64,000 nt of DNA from contig CM057832.1 of NCBI GenBank assembly GCA_030068075.1, positions 81,342,002 through 81,406,001 on the forward strand, given 5' to 3'. The position numbers and the translations under genes are program-made. This DNA comes from Paguma larvata. Lineage: Eukaryota; Chordata; Mammalia; Carnivora; Viverridae. Every line of letters starts with the position of its first letter. The first letter of the stretch is position 1. Shown piece by piece: positions 44,845 to 57,819 of this stretch. Below the pieces are notes generated by a model. It had not been told where the DNA came from, did not search any database, and saw only the letters and a program-made list of their open reading frames with translations.

Positions 44845-45060
44845 TAATAGTAATAATTACAGAGTTCCCAGCTCTCCATTACTGAGGTCTGGCTCGCGTC
44901 AGGTACGGTCTCAGCTGCTTGGTTATTTATACTCTCATTTAATCTCCACAGCCACTCTGGGAAATAGGAACTATTTTTTCCACTCAGAAGGCAACGGAGG
45001 TCCCGTCACGTGCTCGGGATCACACGCGTGTTGAGTGGTGGGGTCGGGATTCCAGGCCGG
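44845..45060 (-). mobile_element. MIR SINE, antisense
   Basis: CTCTCATTTAATCTCCACAG, GGGAAATAGGAACTATT and GGGATCACACGCGTG resemble reversed MIR. Confidence 0.6.
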
Positions 45061-45409
45061 GTCTGGGACTCACAGCTGGTGGCCTTGCCCTGTGTTGGGG
45101 TCTGTCGCTCTGGTCGTGACAGTGGTCATTTGGTACCCACTGGGGAGCCAGGTTGCTCGGCCAGGTAAACCATTGTATCCAGGTGCGAGGTGAGTAAAAT
45201 AATTGCCGTTCAGAGCTCCCGTGTTCTTTTCTCTCCTGGTTTTCTTTTCTTGAGAGAGATTGTCTCTCTCCGTGAGAGCTAAGTTGTTATTTTACACTTT
45301 CTCATTCCAGAAATTCAGTTATACATAAGCTTTTAGTCGTCCTTATATAGTGACCTGTACAGTTTCACACGTTTATAAGCGGGGTAGTATGCTCAATCAT
45401 TTTTTAATA

Positions 45410-45636
45410 TAATTTTTAATGTTTTTATTTATTTTTGAGGGAGAGAGAGACAGAGCATGAGTGGGTGGGGGGAGGGCAGAGAAAGAGAGAGAGAGGGAGA
45501 CACAGAATCCAAAGCAGGCTCCAGGCTTCAAGTTGTCAGCACAGAGCCCAACTCGTGGGGCTTGAACTCGAGAACCATGAGACCATGACCTGAGCCGGAG
45601 TCTGACGCTTAACCGACTGAGCCACCCAGGGACGCC
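45410..45636 (-). mobile_element. CAN-SINE, antisense
   Basis: Full length, ending GAGCCACCCAGGGACGCC. Confidence 0.93.
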
Positions 45637-45826
45637 TATCCTCGATCTTCCGTGCTTACTGTACTGGGGGTTCCTAGGCAGTGTTCTGTACTTCCTTTGG
45701 CTTTCTGGCTCTGCTATTTTGTAGTGTCCGATGTATTGATGATTACTTAAAAACAAAACAGTACACAGAATTAACTATTCAGAACAAAGGCGAAGAGCTG
45801 ATGTCGCGATTTTTATGTGATTGCCG

Positions 45827-45839
45827 GGGGGGGGGGGGG
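45827..45839 (+). repeat. G-homopolymer
   Basis: GCCGGGGGGGGGGGGGTTCC. Length is prone to sequencing error. Confidence 0.85.
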
Positions 45840-45869
45840 TTCCAAACCCGGAATTGGAAGGCCAGTGTT

Positions 45870-46044
45870 GGGGCACCTGGGTGGCTCAGTGGGTTAAGCA
45901 TCCAACTCTGGCTCCAGTCATAATCTCGTGGTTTGTGGGTTCAAGCCCCACATCAGGCTCTGTGCTGTCAGCTTCTGATTCTGTGTCTCCCTCTCTCCCT
46001 GCCCCTCCCCCCTCAAATAAATAAACATTAAAAAAGAAAAGAAA
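45870..46044 (+). mobile_element. CAN-SINE, sense, with target duplication
   Basis: Perfect direct repeats AAGGCCAGTGTT at 45858-45869 and 46045-46056. Internally shortened. Confidence 0.95.
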
Positions 46045-48136
46045 AAGGCCAGTGTTTAATCCAAACTCCAGCTGCTGCTTTGTTCCCTTGTGGGGGAGTA
46101 GGGGGGGGTGCCCTGGGGGAGTGGGGGGCCCCCTGCTAAGCCACTACCAGCTCCTCTCCCCAGGGGACTTCACACTTCTGCCTCTCCACCCGTCAGAGTT
46201 AGTGCAGAGTTATTGTGGGTAGTAACTGCAAGAATGTACATAAATTGCAGGATATTCCGTAAAATGAAAGATGATATTCAAACTAAAAGTGAGTATCATT
46301 TGCATTAGCTCTTAGCTCAGCTTCTCTGGAGTTAGTTAGGATTGAGACTTTCTAGGAAATTGACATTATTCAAAGGGGGCGGTGTCAGATTTTTATTGGG
46401 GGGGAAACAGCAAGTGTCAAATGAGTTTCAAGGACAGTCCTGTGTGACTCCTGAGAGCCACACTGCCTCTTCCTTCCCTTCATTCAGGCTGGCGTGTAGT
46501 GAAGTCTCCTCGCTGGAGGCCGAGGGTACAGAAATCCACACTGTGGCTCAAGGCGCTGGGTCACTTCTGCTTTCCATGTTGCCAGTCCTGTTTGTCCTGC
46601 AGAGGAAGTCCCTTCCCTCTGGAGTCTGGTGCCTTTTTAAAATAAAGAGCTTTTAGATTTCTGTCCCCATGCTCTTCACCTAGCAGTGGTGTCTAGTGAA
46701 TTTCTCTCTGAAGTCATCCCTAGATTACTTTTACTGTAAACTGTAATGATTCTCCCCCGGTCATTAATTCTCCCAAGGTCTCCTATCTCAGTTACTTGTA
46801 AGGCTACTCCTCCCCTCTCATGTTCTCTTTGATCTTTTATAATTGGCTTAAAACTCAACATATTTAATCTGCAGTGACTTTGTTTCTCCTCCCTATTTTT
46901 GCGTTTCCAGTCCCTGAGAATTTAATAATCTGTGGCTTATTATTTCCTTAGTTTTACCTAAGGCGTCGTATTTTCCGTTGCTCTGCTTAATAGCCTTTCC
47001 TCCTTGTCTACGTTTGTTTCAGCTGTTAATGCAAATCTGCATCTGTCTGTGTTTTGGCTTGCAATAGATAAGGTCCTACGTCTTCTGTGGACTTGGTGGG
47101 CTTCCTGGTTTCAGACTGAACCCGAAAGCACCTGCAGATGCGTATGGTGATGTCGCAAAAAGTGACCCTACCTCGGAGATAACCCGTTGAGCACCCGGGT
47201 GGTATCGGATGAGTGAATTGATGGGTGGATGGGTGAATCTGAGTTTTGAGAGCTTTTTCTTACAAGTTGACTTTTGTGGGGCAAATGGCTGTGTGCCTGC
47301 TCAGCTCGTATGAAAGAACCACTGTCTTCCCTCGTCTGTGGCTCACTTCTCGGTGACCCCTTCCCGTGACAGCATCCGCTTACAGCGTTGCGGTCTCTTC
47401 TCAGGAGAGCGGCCTTGCTGGTGCTCTTCTGGTCTGTGTCCAGTGCAGGATGAAGGAGCAGCCCCAGCTGGGCCTCAAGGCTCCGCCTGTTCTGTTTCTT
47501 TCCTGGGGCTGGGAAACAACTTACTATTGAAACTCGTGTGTTTCTAGGAGTGTGTGCTCTTTTGTTGCGGTTCAGATACTTGCCCTTGGCTCATCGTTGA
47601 ATTAAAAAAAAAAAATTCTCTTACTTGCCAATCTAGGAGGTGTTTCTGTGTCAGAATAAACCTTGGTGGTGGACCCAGCCGCAGACGTGGCTCCCTTTAT
47701 GCAGGCCCCTGGGTTAGGTGTGCGCCCCTCCCTCCGTGCCACGGGCCGTACCCGTGTAGGGATGTTCCTGGGGCTGGGCGGCCTTCCTTCGGGCTGGGCC
47801 ATCAAGCACTTCTTGGCAGTGGAGACCTTCCTGTGAAGCGGAATGTCCGCCAGCGTGTTAGGTTTCCAGTGATCCAGACGGACAGAAATCCGTACGACGC
47901 AGGTCACCAGACGAGGAAGATAAAGGGAGAGGCGACGCGGCTGTGCCCGGAGGTGTGCGAAGCCGTCCAGTTACGTAGCTTCCGTCGTGCCGTCGCTTAG
48001 TTGCTGTGAGAACTTTCTAGTTGAGTCTTGGTAATGATTTCTTTCGGTTTAAGGTTTGGCTTTCTCTGCTGTTAGGATGTTGACTATTATATATAGATAG
48101 AGATACAGGTGTGGGTGTCGGTCTGTCTGTGTGCAG

Positions 48137-48138
<2 letters not shown>

Positions 48139-48174
<36 letters not shown>
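48139..48174 (+). repeat. (TG)n microsatellite, about 18 units
   Basis: Uninterrupted GT run in intron 2, followed by TATACATACG. Likely polymorphic. Confidence 0.95.
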
Positions 48175-48177
<3 letters not shown>

Positions 48178-50073
48178 CATACGTGTCTAAATATGTACGT
48201 ATGTATCCCAAGTTGTCATAGTCTTCAGAGCTTTGCAGCTGCGGTCTCTGCCATTACCAAAAGCCAGACGCGTCTGGCTCCAGCCGGGAAGGAAGAAGGA
48301 GAAAAAGGGCTCTGTCACGGGGGGAAGGTCTCACTTGGGCAATATGATGGGCAGAGCTTGCTTACTGGGGGTACCGAGGCCCGACCTGTGCAGAGGCTGG
48401 GGTTTGGAGTCCCGGCCTCCAAAGTGAGAGGCAGGCATCATCACAGGTACGCCACCTTTTACCGTGCCCTCCCGTCCCTGTGGTTAGTGACACGTGTAGG
48501 GGAGCAGTTTGCCGCGAGGAAGGTCACGGAGAGTCTGGGTGACCTGTGCACACACTTTGAGAACAGGACGGCAGGTGGACTGGCAGCAGCTGGGGAATGA
48601 GGCTGGAGTGAGCTCTCTCTGGGGTGAGTCTGTAGAGCCACAAGTCACGGGTTTGGAGGCCAGTGCGACGCCCTTTGGACCAGATCGTGGCTCTGAGCCC
48701 CGGCCTTGCCTGACATTCCCCCGGTGGCAAGAATGAGGTTCTGATCGGCCAGGTCTCTGTCTTTGGGATCCGAGAACCCTCTCGGCCTTTGTGAGGTTCG
48801 TTTAAACCGCCAGCAGATGTGCGGATGTCACGGAGATTCTCCTCCAGGAAGTCTTCGTCAGGAGCAGCAGCTGTGTGTGCACTTCGGATGTTCGTCGGTC
48901 GTGTCTGCACGGCCTCCTTTTTCCCTTAATGACACAGCCCGGTGGCGAAGCATAGGACCCCGAGCCCTGTCACACTGCCAGTGTGCACGTGTCCTTCCAC
49001 TGGCCACCCTTCTGCGGGCGTCAAAACGAGGATCAGGATTACTTCCCAGGCCTTCCCTGCCGCCGGGCTCCGTGAAAAGCTGTTAGGTTTAATTCTCTGT
49101 GTTCCCCCTACCTGGCTTTGGTAAAAAATGACGGTTGAAAGAGTGGGCGAGGGTTTAGGTTTAGAATGGACTCTTGTTCATTTTCGAGGGGCTTCATTGG
49201 AAAGGAAGGAGAGACCGAAGGAAAAGAACGATGGCAAAGGCAGGCCAGTCCGCACACATTCAGGAGGTTCTGGTGGACAGCGTGGGGGGCAGTGGCAGCC
49301 GGCGGCCACACAACAACTGGGTGGGCTCATTTCCGACAGTCAGTGCTCTTTCAGGCTTTCTTGTGAACCGCGTATGTGCTGAGAGGGGTGTCGCCCCCGC
49401 CCAGGCGGACGCCATGCAGCGGGGCTCCGGAAGGAGGCCGTAATGCGGAAGACACACAAGCGCCCGTGGCTGGCTGAGCCCTCCAGCACCCAGGCCACGT
49501 GCAGCCAGCCATCCCCGTGCCCTCCTCTCTCACCCCGCTAACGCTGCAAAGTGACTCGCAGGGGGGACCGAATGTCGGTTCTAGAATTCCTATTTTAAGT
49601 GCACACGGAACCCCAATTCCATTTTCATCGCCGGTTGGGATGTAGCACCTCTTCCCACTCAAATAACACTAAGCGTGGGAGCGGATATATTGAATTTAAG
49701 ATTTAACGTTTCCCCCTCCTTTCCCTCCACCTTCTCCCAGTAGCAGTCTTAAAAAGCATGATACAATTAAATAGCCAAGTCACAGAAGAGGGAGGGCAAA
49801 GGGCCCCAGATAATTCCCGGTTTGGGTTACCGGCTCCCACATAGTGGAGAGTTGATTACGCTGTGTTTTCCCGTTGGCTTGGGCGGAGGCGAAACCCCAC
49901 CGAGGTGGGAAAGGTGTGTCGGGGAAGAAATCGCCACTCTTCCTGATGGGAGATACCTGCGCCTGCAGAGGCTTCCGACAGACCCTTCCGAGGGCTTCCT
50001 TCGCAAATTTCGGAAGACGAGCCCTTAGCTGCAACAGCGTGCCACCCTGGAGGTCACAGACCAAGCCGGGAGA

Positions 50074-50112
50074 AATAATTATGCATGGTAATGGGCAATT
50101 ACAGATAATGGG
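50074..50112. promoter_or_regulatory. Homeodomain-type AT motif cluster
   Basis: Within a repeat-poor part of intron 2, AATAATTATGCATGG, GTAATGGG, CAATTACAG and ATAATGGG follow each other within 40 bases. They contain several TAAT/ATTA cores and an ATGCAT octamer-like palindrome. This pattern is common in developmental enhancers. Regulatory function is inference only. Confidence 0.25.
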
Positions 50113-50774
50113 CTTCTGGGGGTGGCAGAAAAGACACAGCCCCACCGTCTTGCCTGGAATGAACATTGAATAGCACATTAACTTTATAGCAAGCTAAAAG
50201 TTCGGCCTTGGAACAGCAGCAGTCCCCCCCCGAATAAATAAAATTCCCAGCTTCCTTCAGGGAAGCACCGTAGTAGCTGGGCGTCTCAAGAGCAGAACTG
50301 CGTGCTGGAGGGGGTGGGGCTGGCGGGGAGAGAATCCAGGGAGAGGAAGCGGGGTCAGCTCTACTCCACCGGGCCGTACTCGCCTCCCTAAGCGGCGATG
50401 GTTTCAGGCCTGCGGCAGGTACACAGCGAAGAGGTTGTTTGCTTTCCTGGCTCCAGGTTTGTGTTTGACGTTTAAAATAGCCCTGTCATGCTCGCCTTGT
50501 GGGAGAAACAGATTGTTCCCGCATTTCCTGATTATGACTCTAGGGAGTGATATCGCACCGACTGTACTCAAGGCTACTGTCTGACCTCCGAGAAGGCCGG
50601 GAGCGAAGGATTCAGCTCCTTTCCAAGTTCCTTCGCACTCGGGAAGCCTCTGCCAGGTGCAGCCTGGGCCTCCTGCGGACACCAAAGATGAGCTTTTTTT
50701 TTTTTTCTCCCGATTTCGTGGCTCTCTTGCTTGATGGCAGAGAATGCCATACTATGTTGTGACTGTGATCATAC

Positions 50775-50925
50775 CAATATGGACCATCTCTCAAGCACTC
50801 ACTGTGTGTCACAGCCTTCCCCCCGTGCCCTCTGCGGTGTGTAGAACAGCGTGACCCCTACATTACAGAGACCCTGGGGCACAGAGCACTTAAATACTCG
50901 GATCCAAGGTCATGGGGCAGAAGAC
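50775..50925 (-). mobile_element. MIR SINE, antisense
   Basis: CAAGCACTCACTGTGTGTCA, ACATTACAGAGACCCTGGGG and CACTTAAATACTCGGATCC fit reversed MIR. Confidence 0.5.
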
Positions 50926-51520
50926 TTCAGAGCCGATCGAAACGCTTCTGTTTTGCTGGAAGAAACATTTCAGGCTTAAGCCCAGAGCCAGGGGCGCCCA
51001 CCTGGGGCTTGACTGCTGTGTGCTAACGATGCGCCTTGCTCAGAATGAGCCCCTGGACCCCGCCTGCCATGAAATCTGTCCTCTCGGAAAGGGAAGAGCT
51101 TGTAAGACAGAAGTTTTCAAACCTTTCAGCGGCAAGGACCTCTTCACACTCTTAAGAATCCCCAAGGACCTCACCTCCAAGAGCTTTTGTGGACGTGGGT
51201 TCTGTCCATCAGCATTTATTGAATTAAAGTCAAGAACTGAGAAATTAAAAATACATGTTCATTCCTTTGAAATAACATCTATCTGTTGTTAGCACAAATG
51301 ACATATTTTAATGAAGAAAGAACTAGGTTTTTCCAAAACAAATTAGTGAGGAGAGTGACATTGTTCATACATTTTTGCTAATCTGTTTTATGTCTGACTT
51401 AGTAGGACACAGCTAGGTTCCCGATATCTGCTTCTCCAGTCTGTCGTTTGGTTGAAATACGTGCAAATTCAGTTTCACGTAGATAAATATTTGGAAAAGG
51501 GAGAGAAGTCTTTGAATAGT

Positions 51521-51734
51521 TTTTTTTTTTAAATTTTTTTAATGTTTATTTTTGAGAGAGTGAGAGCGTGAGAAGGGGAGGGGCAGAGAGAGAGAAGGAG
51601 ACACAGAATCCGAAGCAGGCTCCAGGCTCTGAGCTGTCCGCACAGAGCCCGACGTGAGGCTCGAACCCATGAACTGTGAGATCATGACCTGAACCGAAGT
51701 CGATGCTTAGCCGACTGAGCTGCCCAGGCGCCGC
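51521..51734 (-). mobile_element. CAN-SINE, antisense
   Basis: Full length, ending GAGCTGCCCAGGCGCCG. Confidence 0.93.
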
Positions 51735-53569
51735 AAGAGTATAAGTTCTTTATTGAGACGTTTGTACAAAGTGCCTCCTTCAAGGAAGCCATCGCCCTTG
51801 GGTAGCAAGAGACCTGCCTCGTGAGTCCCTCCCGCTTTGTCATGGGATGTTAAAAAGGCACAGTCAAAGGTAGACATTTAATCCAGTGGGTTTTTTTTCC
51901 CTGCTTCATCAAGGGCATCTTAAGCAAAATCGACATTAAATTTTGTAATCTTATACAAAGTAAAATATTCTGAATGAGGACTTCAGTGAGGAGTCCAGTG
52001 ACCGTTGGTGCAGTTCGGCGGGACCCCCTTGATGCGTGCGAAGGCGCTTTTCCCCACCACTTGCATCCGTGTCACCAGTGCAGCTGTCCACACAGTGAGA
52101 AAAGGTGACCAATGTCCTTCCGTTGCGGTGGAAATCCATGTGACCTTGTGGACCCTTGACCGGGAGTGGTGGATGGGGGATATTTCCACCATGTTTCTGG
52201 AAGTGCCACAGTCAGGTGTCGGGTGTGACTTCTTGGTGTGAAAATGCCAGCTTCCGGTGGGTTTAAAGCTGTGTTCAGAGTATTGGTGCTGGCGTCGCCC
52301 TGCGGTTCCCCTCCCACCCTCCAGCCCCACCTCCAGCCACGGGCCGTGGTGTGCACTGGCCCGGCCCGGGTGCGGCCTGGCCCTGAGGCATGCTCCCCCT
52401 ACACCCCCGTGCTGGTTCCTGGGGCCCTGCCCTACTCAGCGATTGTCCGAGGTGACTTGGAACACGCTGTGAGACAAATACCTGCCTGAAAGCCGGGACG
52501 TCTCACTGAACCGGGTGGCATATTGAGTCGAGCAAAAGCCACGTGAAACAGTCTGATGAGACGTAATTGGTTTTTTAAGTTTTCACGTCTCACTTCAGTG
52601 TCGACACCCAGACTTCACCACCTGGGACCTGCAGGAGTGAAGACAGACCCCTGGGATCTTATTTTTAAAAGCAAGTTTACGACAGCGGAATGTAAGTCCC
52701 ATGTGGAGGGGACGCCGGCCTCCAGCGGGCTTGCTCGCGGAAAGCCCTGGGCTCAGCACCCCTCAAGGCCGGGGGAAGACCCCCCTGGGTGACGCGCCTG
52801 CTTTTTAAGTTGTCCGAACACAATGCAGAACAGGGCTTTCTGTGGGGACCTGAGTTATACACTCACCGTCGGTCCCCGATGCCCCCGACCTGAAGTTTTC
52901 TCCGTGCGAGGGATACTAAGATCGGGGAAGGGAGGCTCTCCCCGTCAGGTCTTCTTTGGAACAGAGCACTGGCCGTCCTTCCTCTCCTCTCTGGTCCCCT
53001 CCCGAACCCGGGCCTGGCCGCCCGCCCGGTCGCGGCCCTGCTACTCCTCCGCGGGCGGTGTTGGCGGAGTCTCGGCCGTCTCTGGCGTCTCGCCAGCGAT
53101 AGGGAATTCTGAGCTGGCCTAAGGCGAGACCACGTTCTCGGCCATGAGATAGGCTTTCACGGCCACGAGACCCTCCCTAGCAGAGTCAGAGAAATGGCTC
53201 CTTCTCCGTATCGGGCTGCCTCTGCAGGCCAGCCGTGTTCCGGGGTGGCCCCCCGGAATCCTGAGGCTCCCACAGATGGGCGTGCAAGTCGGAGACACGC
53301 AGGGAGAAGCGGGGAAGGGAGAGCAGAAACCCGGGGATAGGAACACGGGTAGGTGCGTGGGTGTGGGAGCTCGGAGTGGTGAGTGCCAGTCTTTCCAGAT
53401 CCAGTGAGGACTTTTCCTTGGGTGAGCCTGAAGCCCAGCCTCCTGGGGCGGCCGTACCCTCGTTCTAGTCCTGCTGGGAACATAGACACACACGTGTGGT
53501 TTTCCGTGGGTTTGTTTTTTTTTAAGACTCCTCCGTGGAAACCTTTTCTGATCCCTTGATTTGTCCTTG

Positions 53570-53650
53570 GGGCTCTTCAGCAGAGAGTAAGCTCCTTGAG
53601 GGCAGGGATTGCCCTTGCTCATTGGCAGCGTTCCCGGACCAGCACTTGGA
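53570..53650 (+). mobile_element. L2 3' end fragment
   Basis: AAGCTCCTTGAGGGCAGGGA is a hallmark L2 3' motif. Short. Confidence 0.45.
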
Positions 53651-55429
53651 GATTTAGCCTGGGTGCAGAGGTGCGAGGGCGCGTGGTTCTGAGGCTCCCA
53701 AACAAACCAGGTTTGGACCCTCGCTGTGGACAGAAGTCCACAGGCAGAGAGACGGTGGTGGTGAGAGAAGAAAGGAGTTTGTTTCCGTGAAGGCCAGCAC
53801 CAGAAAGACAGTGGACCAGCGTCTCAAACACTGTCGCCAAAAATGCCGAAAACGCCCCAGGTTTATAGAAGGAACATGTTGGGCAGAGGCGGATGGGTCT
53901 CTGCAGGTGAGCCGTGAAGGCCAAGTCCGTCACCGTCTTGCGGTCGGTACCTCTGGGTCTTGCTGGCCCAGGGCAGTCCTTATTGCTTGAGGGGGGCGTT
54001 TCAGTCCCCATCAGGGGTGCTTTGTCCACCACAGGGGCCTTTGCCTGAGTGAGGAGATAAGCTAGAAGGAAGAACTTAATCGTTTAGAAAGTTCGAGGTC
54101 AAAATGGAGGTGGTTGAAGCTGTCTTTCAGGAGTTGCTGCACACGACGGCCGTGTCTGTGGCTCACTGGGCTTTTCGGTGGCCCAGGGCAGCCTGTTTCA
54201 AATCTCGGCCAGGTTCTTGGAAGGCCTGTCTTTGCCTTTCCCTCTTTCTGTTTTCTCCATTTCTGCCATATGTCCCGCTTGGCCCGTTTGCTGCAGTCAG
54301 GCTCAGCAATCACTGTCTTCCTCCCTTCCTCTGTCTCTGTCTCCCCCTCCCTCTCCAGGTGCCTTCACCTCCTATATTAATATTCTACCCATCTTTGAAC
54401 CAAAAACCTGCACCTGGCTTGAAAGACCAACTTCAGGTTCGTTTTGTTCTGAAAAGCCTTCCCCCTCAGAAAACTGCCCTTGGCAATTCCTCCAGGACCG
54501 GATCACACTTAGCCAAATTCCTTGGGAAAAACGAGAAACTGGCTCTAACACATTCCATGCTCTGTGTACGGGAGTGACGTCAGCGAGCCGACATCGGCAG
54601 AACTTGTGCTTGGGAGGCTGGAGTTGATCTCGCCCTCCCTTTCCGTGGCTTTCGTGTTTTCTCACAGCCTTGGTCTGTCTCTCCTTCCGAGCCTCCCCTG
54701 TGCGTCCTGCCGCGTCGGGGACCACAGCCTTGGTCTGTGCCCCAAAGTCCCAGACAGGTCGCCTTGCCCACGGCACGTTTACCGTGTGGAATATGAATGT
54801 GTCTCCATCAGGGGACGGTGGCAGTGGCGGTGCCAAGTCTCGTTCATCCTCGCCTCCACCATTCAGGGAACAGTAGGCACACTGCCACCTCTGTAATCGG
54901 GCTTCTCCCGGCACCGACTCGGCTTCCCTCTGAAACCCGACCCACTCCCTTGTCAGGACGGCCGGCTTGTCTTGGGATCGTAGGAGTGCTCCGAGGGCCA
55001 GGGACGGCCCGAGGGACAGCCGTTCTCTCCCCATGTCCCTCTTCAGGCTCTCACCCTTGTGGGAGAAGGGTCCTGAAGCCTCTCTGGGCTTCTCCGTTAT
55101 TCCTCAGTCTAGGAAACGCCAGGAGCTATTATTCTGGACCTCATGTTGCCTCGCAGAGAAGAAAGCTACAAGCAATGAGCCGAGCCGAGCCTTCTTGTCC
55201 CAGGGAGGTACCCGGCCATCCGGATTCCACATCCGTGTCGGTCAGCAAACATACTCTTGAGACCTCAGTTTTCCTTTAAAAAACAAAACAAGAATAGAGG
55301 AAACAACTCGCACTTTCTCTGTACCCTCCTAACACTCAGCACAACATGTTGAGTAGGTCATTTTGAGATCTGACTTAGCAGTGAACAATTTTGCCTGGTG
55401 GGTCACTCTTAAAACTAGAAGCTAAGTAG

Positions 55430-55935
55430 GACAGGAACCATGCAAGTCATGGCATTACAAAGAAAGATAAAACGTGGTGACGAATGGATAGAGAAGATGA
55501 GGTTTATATATACAGTGGAATCCTACTTGGCAACAAGAAAGGATGAAATCCTGCCATTTGCAGCAGTGTGGATGGAACTGGAGGGTATTATGCTGAGTGA
55601 GGTGAGTCAGTCAGAGAAGGACAGGTATCCTATGTTTTCACTCATATGTGGATCTTAAGAAACTTAACAGAACTTGGGGGAAGGGAACGGGAAAAATAGT
55701 TTCTAACAGAGGGAGGCAAACCACAGGAGACTCTTAAATAGCGAGAACAAACTGAGGGTTGATGGGGATAAGGGCAAATGGGTGATGGGCATTGAGGAGG
55801 ACACTTGTTGGGATGAGCACTGGGTGTTATATGTACACGGTGAACCACGGGAATCTACCCCAAAGCCGAGAGCACGCTGTATACACCGTATGTTAGCCAA
55901 TTTGACAGTAAATTATATTAAAAAAAAAACCTCGG
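55430..55935 (+). mobile_element. Carnivore L1, 5'-truncated 3' end, sense
   Basis: Encodes the last part of ORF2 (ATRKDEILPFAAVWMELEGIM, shown only in part), then an L1 3' UTR (GATGAGCACTGGGTGTTAT) and a poly(A) at 55919. Less diverged than the other L1 pieces here, so it is a carnivore-lineage insertion. Truncated and inactive. Confidence 0.85.
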
Positions 55936-56529
55936 TGTATGTCAGTTACCTCGAGGATCACGGTGAACCATAAACAGCCTTATAGTTTGTAAATTGTAAA
56001 TTCTGGTTTTCTTTGTGATCTTTCATAACGGGAAACTGGGGGGTTTGGTTTTGTCATTGAAAAGGGAGTAGTAGGCTCTTGGTTTGACTGTAAAGGACTC
56101 AAAGTGCCACAGCTCTGGGGATCTTGACACTAGAGAAGAGCAGGGAAAAAAACCTTCACGTACCTTAAAATGAATTACTGGTTAACTACTATTAAAATGC
56201 CGCGGGCCCGGAGACCAGCATATAACACCGCAGGATCGATCCGGGTATTTATCATGTGTGGGTATTGATCCCTCATGAAGGAGTGAATCATATTTCACGC
56301 TGCATATGTTAGTGGGGAAAAAAAGTAGCAGAGGGATCGAGGAGCCTTCTCCCAGAACCAGACGTGCAGAACGTAAACGTATACAGCCACAACCAGGAGC
56401 TTCGGAATAAAAGGGATCCAGTCTGTGAGCAATACCTCTGCGCACGTCTCCGCTCAGACAAACGCTGCGGGTTCTTTTTTCCAGATACAGACATAGTCTT
56501 AGTTGTTGCATCTAGTCCTGCTGGATTCA

Positions 56530-56655
56530 GCCTGGCCGGCTCAGTCGGAAGAGCATGTGACTCTTGCTCTCAGGATTGTGAGTTCGAGCCCCACATTGGG
56601 TGTAGAGATTACTTAAATAACTTAAACTTTAAAAATACACATTAAAAAAAAGAAG
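56530..56655 (+). mobile_element. Short CAN-SINE (SINEC_b-like), sense
   Basis: GGCCGGCTCAGTCGGAAGAG head, GAGTTCGAGCCCCACATTGG, GTGTAGAGATTACTTAAA and A-rich tail with (AAG)n. Confidence 0.85.
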
Positions 56656-57515
56656 AAGAAAGCAAGCTACCACATTCTCTTGAGAACGCCTATGCTGTTG
56701 TGCTTTCTATTATTACTAATATTATAAAGTCATCTTGGCCGGTGTTCATCCAAGAAAAATAAACCTTCAGATCCAGCTTCGGAATTTTCAGCAAACTCAT
56801 TAAGATGTTTCTGCGGTTTTGTGCAGTGTCTTGCTGGCCATGCAGTTAAAATGTCCCCGTCACAGTGTGTGTCAGGCATGGGGGGAGCAGGAGGAATTCA
56901 AGGCGGTCAGCTCAGGTTTGTTGCTTTTCTTTTTCTCCCCTGTGATTCAGAAAAGGGTTAGGAGTAGCCTAGTAAGAGTTTGTACACGGGAAACCGCTGC
57001 TTGGCTTCTTGAATATATACATACATACACGTTTCAAGTTTTGTATGGTTAGTTGATCTATTTTGTCACTTGTGAGTTGTAAATCTTACCTTTGGGTTTA
57101 TTGCCGGTTAGGGACACTTTGCCTGCCTTCCCAGCGTTGGCGACATCGCAGCGTTCAAGAGAATGTCTCTAGTTACTCTTCGGGAACTCTGCCGTAGCAG
57201 AGGTCGGGGAGGGGGCTTGTTCGGCTTCTGCTCTCATGCTCCCTCAGCTTGGGTGAGAGCTCTGTGTGCCTTCTCAGGCTGGAGTGCCGCACGATCACCC
57301 AGCAATTCAACAAGGGTCCGATCGGGGAGCTGGGTGGCTTCCCGGGGCCCTGGGTGACAGGTATCAGCAGTGTAACTTGGTCGTTTGAAGGGAATGCCCA
57401 GAACACAGACATGCCAGTGACTTTCATGCAGTTTTTCCCCCCCCATTATTACAGCCTCCCTGTATAAGCTCGTAGTTGCCTCTTCAGGCCCGGAGTATGT
57501 AAAGAGCCTAGTATA

Positions 57516-57742
57516 GGGGTTCCCCGGGTGGCTCAGTTGGTTAAGCATCCCACTCTGTTTCAGTTCTTGTCATGATCTCACGGTTTGGTGAGTTCAATCC
57601 CCACATCAGGCTCTGCATTGACAGCATGGAGCCTGCTTAAGATTCTCTCTCTCCTTCTCTCTGGCCTTCCTCCATTCACACTGTCTCTCGCTTTCTCTGT
57701 CTCTCAAAATAAATAAGTAAACTTAAAAAATTAAAAAAAGAA
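57516..57742 (+). mobile_element. CAN-SINE, sense
   Basis: GGGGTTCCCCGGGTGGCTCAG head, CT-rich body and AAATAAGTAAACTTAAAAA tail. Confidence 0.93.
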
Positions 57743-57819
57743 ACAAAAGAGCATAGAGTATACTAGCCTATAGACCATCTATGCATTTACAGAGTAGACA
57801 TTCTAGAATAGTCTATAGT

